Shown one piece after another: positions 58,478 to 64,000 of a stretch of 64,000 nucleotides of DNA. How positions within the stretch are numbered: position 1 is the first letter of the stretch; every line of letters starts with the position of its first letter. Source of the DNA: a virus; IMG/VR virus record IMGVR_UViG_3300025853_000053, positions 1-64,000 of that record, one strand, 5' to 3'. The translations under genes and the position numbers were made by a program. Under the pieces are notes generated by a model. That model was given only the letters and a program-made list of their open reading frames with translations. It ran no database searches and was not told the DNA's origin.

Positions 58478-61400
58478 CTATATTTTTTCAATCTGGAAAG
58501 TGAAGGTTGTTGAATAGTTTTTACCACTTTCTAATGGAAGCTCAAAAGAATAAGAAAGGGCATTTCTTTTTGTAAGCTTATAGTTAGGCTCCGAGTAATA
58601 TGAATATCTAATTCTATCAGGGCTAGTTAAGTCACCTCTTAACAATAATTCAGTAGAGGTTAGGTCTGTTCCTGTCTTTTTGACAAATAGGTCAAAAGTT
58701 ATACCTTGATAAATAGGAACTATATTTTTATCTATATAAGTTTTGATGTCATCGTTGATACTCTCTGGGTCTCCAACACCAAATTCACTTATAATATTGT
58801 CTACAAACACCTTACTAATCCCAGCATTTAGCAAATATCTTCTAAGGATTCTGTCTAATCTAATAGATCCATAAAGGGTATTAGTTCTAGTATCTTTTTG
58901 CCAGAAAACTTCCACATCTGGATAAATCCCCTCGTCAAAAACTTGAAGGTCGACGTTTGAAAATACTGTCCCTAGCTGACCAATTCCAGTATTAGATGTT
59001 TGTGGGGTTATATTTTGGATTTCACTTAAAGCCTGCTTTGCCTCAAGGTTAATCTTTTGCACATCAGTTTCACCAGTGGTTCTATTAACCTCCAATGTTA
59101 TAAAGGTATAAGTAGTAATGGTATAAGGGGTTTGCATCATTTTAGAACCAAGGAATGATTTATTCTCCCTCATAGATCTGGTTCCAGCAACCGGGGAATT
59201 TTGTGTAGCAGAAGTGTAAAGATTAAAATACCCAGGATCCCATGTTGACAAAAATATAGAAAAGTTCTTCTTTGCAACTGGTGTTTCACCAACAAGAGGA
59301 TATACTGGACCAAGCGGAAGATTTGCTGATTTTTCAAGTATATTCTTGCCAAGAGAAACCTTACTATAATTTAGATTCTTTACAGTACCGAAATCTATTT
59401 TTTCGGGGGCAAATGTACAGTTTCGGTAACTCAAGTCAGCAGAAGAATAACCAGAAATAGTATCAGTTTTATCATTCTTATACCTAATAACCTTATTAAA
59501 AAGTGGTTCGTATTTACCAGCATATCTTAAAATGTCAGCAGCATAATTAGGACCAGCATTTATTTGGTACCCGGTAGGCTGGTTCTGTCCCAAAGTTTGT
59601 GGGCCAGAGTAATCAGCAACAGGGTAGGTTCCAGTTGATCTATGAAGAGCTGTTGGCTGCTGCATATAGATCTGGAAATAATCGCTTCGTACCTCAGTTG
59701 TCTGCGTATCCGCATTCCATGAATATGTACGGTATTTAATATAAGGGCTTTCGTTATTTACACGATCTGAGATCTGGGAAAGCGAAATTCTTCTAATTAG
59801 AAAATCAAAGTATTTTTCGCCACCCTCTTCCTGGAAAACCGGATAATCAGCATAAGCACTTCTAGGTCCTACTGGAATAGTAACCGGGGATCCGAATGCG
59901 AAAGGAATATCAAAAGTGTAATTAGTTCCAACCGGACCGAATGATGCTAAATTCTTAGATCTACCAACCGGCCAAGGATATGTTGAGTTAATCGAAGGAA
60001 CCCTAAAACTTCCCTTTCCTGTTGGAGATAAAGATCCGGTACCACCTACAGGATAGATTGTATTGATCTCCTCTCTCAGGTCAGTGTCATAATCTGGATT
60101 TGGTATTGTGTAAATAAAACCAGGATTTGTAAACTGAGTAACAGAACTTTCAGATGTGATAGAAAGATCCAAGGCGGAACTTAGCTTTATATCATCTATC
60201 TCATATAAAGGAATTCCAGTTGCTCCTGTAGTACCTGTTACACCAACACCAGAATCCTTCTTTTTGTCGCTCAAGCTATAAAGCAATAGATAATCAACTG
60301 AAGGATTTCCTCCGGTTCCTCCAGTATAGCCAAGGGGTAAAGCACGATAGTCTTTTACTACTATCTGACAAACAAATAAGACAGACTTTTGTTGGGTATT
60401 CTCAACAATCTCATAACTTACAGGAGACTGGATAGTGTTACCCGTTTCTGGAACCACCCTTAACACGGAAGCAAATTTATAGTCTTCAAACCCCCTAAAA
60501 TTGGGTACATATTTTTCAAGATCCGTTTTCGGATTAGTAACTGTGCTTCTTCTTCTCAAAGAAATCTTTGCCCCCCTAAATACAGTATCATAAAATCCAG
60601 TAGATCTATTGTACGTAAACGGGGTAAATAATTCTTTAGTAGTATTACTAGCTATATTATAAGGACTTGAATAATCAGCAGGTTCTACAGTGAAGAATGA
60701 AGAAAAATATAAACTGTCATCCGGGTCTGCACTTCTTACCTTTGATAAATCAATCTTTGCTGGAAGATAGCTATTTTGACTTTCTATCTTATCACTAGGA
60801 TATCCGTCTGGAACACCTTCCAATAGCATCCACTCATGAGTTAAATACATTGGATCTGGAGTTTCCTTCTCGAAGCTAGGAGAAAAATTGGTTGGGCTGA
60901 AAGCTGCAGAAGCATTCAATCTGTAGCCGTGGCCTCTTGAATCGGTTCCGCCAAAGTATCCCCACTTATTAATAAAAGGAACTATCTTAGATCGGTTAGC
61001 CCTGGAAGTGGTATAGTTTTCTTCCAGGTAATCATATTCAGTTTCAAGCTTACCGTAATTGAAAATAAACCCCTTAGTGTTTGATTGTGTTACAGCCTGT
61101 GTTTCACTAATAGATTGAATTCCGAAGAAACCATCGAAAGAATCTAAATTCTTTTCAAAATTTATTAGCTTTGAATTATAAGAAGCTGAAGGATCTTTCC
61201 ATTGTATTTGTGTAAAAATAGCTGGAACAACTATCGATTCAACACCAGTGTTTGTAAACCCGCTATCTATAAAGAAATCTACAGTGGACCCTACGAAAGC
61301 CCTTCCCGCAGGCAGGGTTCTTTCATTCACAGTACCAACATCCACTACAACTTCACCAGACTTAACCAGGTATTTTACACCATCCTTAATTTGTCCTTTG

Positions 61401-64000
61401 ATTTCAGGTATAAGCTGAAAATATCTATGGAACTCTGGAGTAGGTGTTTCACCATAAGAGGAAGACCAAAAATCAAAGTCAAAGTCTTTAATATCAAAGA
61501 AGGAGAATACCCCAGTTTTGATCTTTGGCATTTCAAATAAGTTGAAAGATTGGCTTGTTCCCAAATCAATTACCGCCTTCCGATCCCTCAGATTTGCAAT
61601 TAATAACTCATTATATCCCTTAAAACCATCAACCCTTCCATTAGAATCTAATACAGGATCTTCAACATATTTGGTTACGCTTTCAATCATAGAAGCTCCA
61701 CCTGTTATACCGCTTCCCGATGTTACCTGAATATAATTTCCAGCCACCACTTTATTAATTTCCTTAATATCAAAAGCCACCCTACAAAGGGGGTAATCAG
61801 TTCCCCCACTAAATGAGATAGGCCCATTCAAAGAAGAGGCATCAGTTCCAGCTATCTTAACAAATCCACTCTGGGAAAAGGTTGAGTATAATTGCCAGTT
61901 AGATGAATCTAACGAAGGATCTGTATTTTGAGATCCGGGTATTGCAGAAGGAATATTATTCTTCGCTTGGTAGTATATGTTAGAACTTAGAACAACATCA
62001 CCGGTTGAATATGAACTTGTGTTATTCCAAACTCCAATATACAAGGACTTAAAAGTTGTATAGTCATCATAAGCTACAACCCTATATTCTTTATTGACCT
62101 TAGACCCGAAAGCTTTTGTTCTAATAACTGAAGTTGAAGAACTAGGAGCAGAATCCCATACAACGTCACTTATAGACGATACACACTCACAAAAAGCAGC
62201 AGCGATTTCTTCTGTCGTTCCATCAGTGGCGTTAAAGAAATGTTCTGTCCCTATATTATAAGAAGATCCAGATTTCCACCCCACAAGGGTTCCACCAAAT
62301 TCTCCAGTCTTAATCAGATCATATCTTCCAGCAGGCTCAGATTTAGATCCATTTGGCCAGAAAATCTTAAAAACGGCTTCATTTCCGGAAGATTCATTTC
62401 CAGTAAATTCTATACCAATATTGGGTCTCCCCTTAGTTCCAGGTAAAATCCCTTTTATAGAACCTATCTTATCCCCGTACCCAGTGAAGTTTTGTAGATT
62501 TACTGATGTGTTACTAACCACCAATGATCCGGTTGTTAGATTGGGGTTTCCAGTTACACCAAAAGTGCTTCCGTCGTAAGGACCATATTTAGCATATTGT
62601 GGAGTATTGTCAATCCAAGTTTTATTAGACGTGTTATAGTTTTCAAACCTTTTTAAGGAATAGAACCTATCAGATTTGTCGGTAATATAATATAGTTTCT
62701 GCGGGTCGTTTACATTTGTATCATAAGATCCTGGTATCCATCCAGAAGATCCCTCATAATAAAGTCTGACCCCACCTGTGCTACTCTGAAAATTCGGTCT
62801 ATTGTCTTCATAATGACCGATATTGTTTCTTGAAGGCTTAGGTAAATTTAGATTGCCGTTGGAGTTCTTAAAATCGTAAAAGTAATCTCCATTTAAGAAA
62901 AACTCACCAAGGTCATTTTTCGAAACATAAAATCCAAAATACCTATTTATAGTGTATAAATCAGAGTCCGAATCGTTAAACAAGAATTCCATATTCAACA
63001 CATTAGGACATATCACACCATTTCTTTGGAATCCGTCAGTTACATAGTTTTCGAAATCTGATTGTATAGAAGATTGTGGGTTTATCAGATAATCATAAAG
63101 TAGCTCTCCCCTTTCTGTAAAAACACCGTCTTTTATACTAACACCATTATAATAGGTGTAGGTGTTCTGCTGAAAAGAAAAATCTATTGGAGATTGCTTG
63201 TAACCCTTATTATTTACAATGCTTCTTATATAGTCACCAATCTTAGTTCCAGCCCTCAAATCAAAAGTAGCAACAACACTAGCGTTTGGTAATATTTTTG
63301 AGTTGAAGAAAGATTCAACATCATCGACATTTGATTGAAATTTTAGCTCATTCATCTCAACAACTTTACCAGATCCTGAAACCACTGAATATGAGCTGTA
63401 CAAGTCTACACCCTCGAAAATTTCATTTGCCTTATATACAATTTCCTGCCCAGCATTATCCTTTCCGTATGTAATGGAAAAGGTCTCAGAAGAATCTGGG
63501 TCCTGAATTAGCTTATAGCTTACCGAGGTTTGAATGTTAGTTACATTGGTAGTATATGGATAGCTTACTGGATTTGGTAACTTAAAAACAACGAAAAACT
63601 CAGGTAATTCATTGCGTAGCCAAAGGGGTTGGAAATATCTAAAATTCTCAGTGTAGTTTTTGTCAATTAATGTGGAAGCACCACTACCATAAAAGAAGTC
63701 GTACTGGAATTCAAAATCCTCTTGAGCTTTTGAACTCCCGTCTGTGAATTCTCCTACCTGGAAAATAAGATCATTTGCAACAGATCCCTTATCGAAAAAA
63801 TTGTATAAATCAGTAGCGTAAGAATCCTTTCCTGTTACCTGGAACTTTTTAAATTTCTCTGTGCTAAGTGTTGGATTTGCATTAAAGGAGTTTAACCAAA
63901 CACCGCCAGAGGAATCTAATGACACCTTCACATTGCCGGTAAGTTTGGGGTTTGTCCTTAATAGTCCAAATGATGAATTATAATCAAATAATTTTGGTGA
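58478..64000 (-). CDS. Very large tail/baseplate structural protein (5' end outside window)
   Basis: The frame stays open through the right edge; a GTG at 63931 is not the start, because upstream codons read SPKLFDYNSSFGLLRTNP and LTGNVKVSLDSSGGVWLNSF, a natural N-terminal region. At least 1,840 residues are visible. It is beta-rich with many Ser, Tyr, Asn and Gly, and no known enzyme motif. The size and position suggest a baseplate or tail-fibre-anchor protein of a large myovirus. The function is inferred. Confidence 0.75.
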   Translation of the reverse strand, partial: SPKLFDYNSSFGLLRTNPKLTGNVKVSLDSSGGVWLNSFNANPTLSTEKFKKFQVTGKDSYATDLYNFFDKGSVANDLIFQVGEFTDGSSKAQEDFEFQYDFFYGSGASTLIDKNYTENFRYFQPLWLRNELPEFFVVFKLPNPVSYPYTTNVTNIQTSVSYKLIQDPDSSETFSITYGKDNAGQEIVYKANEIFEGVDLYSSYSVVSGSGKVVEMNELKFQSNVDDVESFFNSKILPNASVVATFDLRAGTKIGDYIRSIVNNKGYKQSPIDFSFQQNTYTYYNGVSIKDGVFTERGELLYDYLINPQSSIQSDFENYVTDGFQRNGVICPNVLNMEFLFNDSDSDLYTINRYFGFYVSKNDLGEFFLNGDYFYDFKNSNGNLNLPKPSRNNIGHYEDNRPNFQSSTGGVRLYYEGSSGWIPGSYDTNVNDPQKLYYITDKSDRFYSLKRFENYNTSNKTWIDNTPQYAKYGPYDGSTFGVTGNPNLTTGSLVVSNTSVNLQNFTGYGDKIGSIKGILPGTKGRPNIGIEFTGNESSGNEAVFKIFWPNGSKSEPAGRYDLIKTGEFGGTLVGWKSGSSYNIGTEHFFNATDGTTEEIAAAFCECVSSISDVVWDSAPSSSTSVIRTKAFGSKVNKEYRVVAYDDYTTFKSLYIGVWNNTSSYSTGDVVLSSNIYYQAKNNIPSAIPGSQNTDPSLDSSNWQLYSTFSQSGFVKIAGTDASSLNGPISFSGGTDYPLCRVAFDIKEINKVVAGNYIQVTSGSGITGGASMIESVTKYVEDPVLDSNGRVDGFKGYNELLIANLRDRKAVIDLGTSQSFNLFEMPKIKTGVFSFFDIKDFDFDFWSSSYGETPTPEFHRYFQLIPEIKGQIKDGVKYLVKSGEVVVDVGTVNERTLPAGRAFVGSTVDFFIDSGFTNTGVESIVVPAIFTQIQWKDPSASYNSKLINFEKNLDSFDGFFGIQSISETQAVTQSNTKGFIFNYGKLETEYDYLEENYTTSRANRSKIVPFINKWGYFGGTDSRGHGYRLNASAAFSPTNFSPSFEKETPDPMYLTHEWMLLEGVPDGYPSDKIESQNSYLPAKIDLSKVRSADPDDSLYFSSFFTVEPADYSSPYNIASNTTKELFTPFTYNRSTGFYDTVFRGAKISLRRRSTVTNPKTDLEKYVPNFRGFEDYKFASVLRVVPETGNTIQSPVSYEIVENTQQKSVLFVCQIVVKDYRALPLGYTGGTGGNPSVDYLLLYSLSDKKKDSGVGVTGTTGATGIPLYEIDDIKLSSALDLSITSESSVTQFTNPGFIYTIPNPDYDTDLREEINTIYPVGGTGSLSPTGKGSFRVPSINSTYPWPVGRSKNLASFGPVGTNYTFDIPFAFGSPVTIPVGPRSAYADYPVFQEEGGEKYFDFLIRRISLSQISDRVNNESPYIKYRTYSWNADTQTTEVRSDYFQIYMQQPTALHRSTGTYPVADYSGPQTLGQNQPTGYQINAGPNYAADILRYAGKYEPLFNKVIRYKNDKTDTISGYSSADLSYRNCTFAPEKIDFGTVKNLNYSKVSLGKNILEKSANLPLGPVYPLVGETPVAKKNFSIFLSTWDPGYFNLYTSATQNSPVAGTRSMRENKSFLGSKMMQTPYTITTYTFITLEVNRTTGETDVQKINLEAKQALSEIQNITPQTSNTGIGQLGTVFSNVDLQVFDEGIYPDVEVFWQKDTRTNTLYGSIRLDRILRRYLLNAGISKVFVDNIISEFGVGDPESINDDIKTYIDKNIVPIYQGITFDLFVKKTGTDLTSTELLLRGDLTSPDRIRYSYYSEPNYKLTKRNALSYSFELPLESGKNYSTTFTFQIEKI

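Noticed and set aside
1-64000. CRISPR arrays, tRNA genes or insertion sequences
   Set aside because: I found no regular repeat-spacer pattern, no cloverleaf I could support and no transposase-like protein.

Overview
This window looks like part of a large, AT-rich, T4-like tailed phage (myovirus) genome, probably infecting a Bacteroidota host. The T4-type core includes a Dda-like helicase, both type II topoisomerase subunits, UvsW and a UvsY-like protein, a gp61-type primase, a gp32-type single-strand binding protein, a family B DNA polymerase, a probable sliding clamp and class I ribonucleotide reductase. The host guess rests on a histone H1-like protein of the Bacteroidota type (37141-37317), a DUF4494-like protein, and a membrane-anchored coiled-coil protein of a style I associate with Bacteroidota phages. 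Nearly all genes are on the minus strand. Only three coding segments (6765-7112, 32560-32886, 32898-33590) are on the plus strand. Coding is dense, no gap exceeds 300 bases, and I saw no tRNA, CRISPR array or insertion sequence.

Layout from left to right: a cut-off vWA/DUF2828 protein and a Dda helicase (1-2544); two 2OG-Fe(II) oxygenase-like genes flanking ClpP (3403-5410); thioredoxin (6037-6339); a RimK ATP-grasp/RimB-like protease fusion (7317-8807); a sugar cassette of UDP-galactopyranose mutase, methyltransferase and glycosyltransferase (8826-11241); the C-terminal half of DNA polymerase beside a clamp-like gene (12092-14001); topoisomerase, DnaJ and UV endonuclease genes (15110-22386); a nucleotide block of adenylate kinase, NrdA, NrdB, dUTPase and the N-terminal half of DNA polymerase (26347-32499); an amidase-like pair on the plus strand; HSP20 and many small proteins (33564-37914); a ligase/NMN-adenylyltransferase fusion (37940-39853); the recombination and replication block UvsW, UvsY-like, primase, gp32 (41743-46032); a five-gene cassette built round a RuBisCO-like protein (46074-49579); then tail, baseplate and fibre genes (50616-64000), the last running off the window.

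Two things stand out. First, at least twelve proteins carry a short N-terminal motif (basic/hydrophobic start, F-x-x-F, then a Glu around residue 12-20) that closely resembles the capsid targeting sequence of T4 internal proteins, which the prohead protease removes after Glu. The tagged set includes apparent enzymes: a RimK/RimB fusion, adenylate kinase, an L,D-transpeptidase-like protein, a nucleotidyltransferase and possibly an amidase. Related motifs lie inside the ligase/NMNAT linker and at the C-terminus of two other proteins. I infer a cargo of enzymes packed in the head and delivered at infection. Many of these genes share an AT-rich box (GATATATAA or close) 16-20 bases before the start codon, a plausible late promoter.

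Second, the RuBisCO-like gene keeps the carbamylated-lysine metal site but lacks several residues needed for carboxylation. It sits in a tightly coupled cassette with a nucleotidyltransferase, a cupin, a glycerophosphodiesterase-like protein and a probable glycosyltransferase, suggesting an unusual surface- or virion-sugar pathway. All functional calls come from reading motifs; no database search was run.
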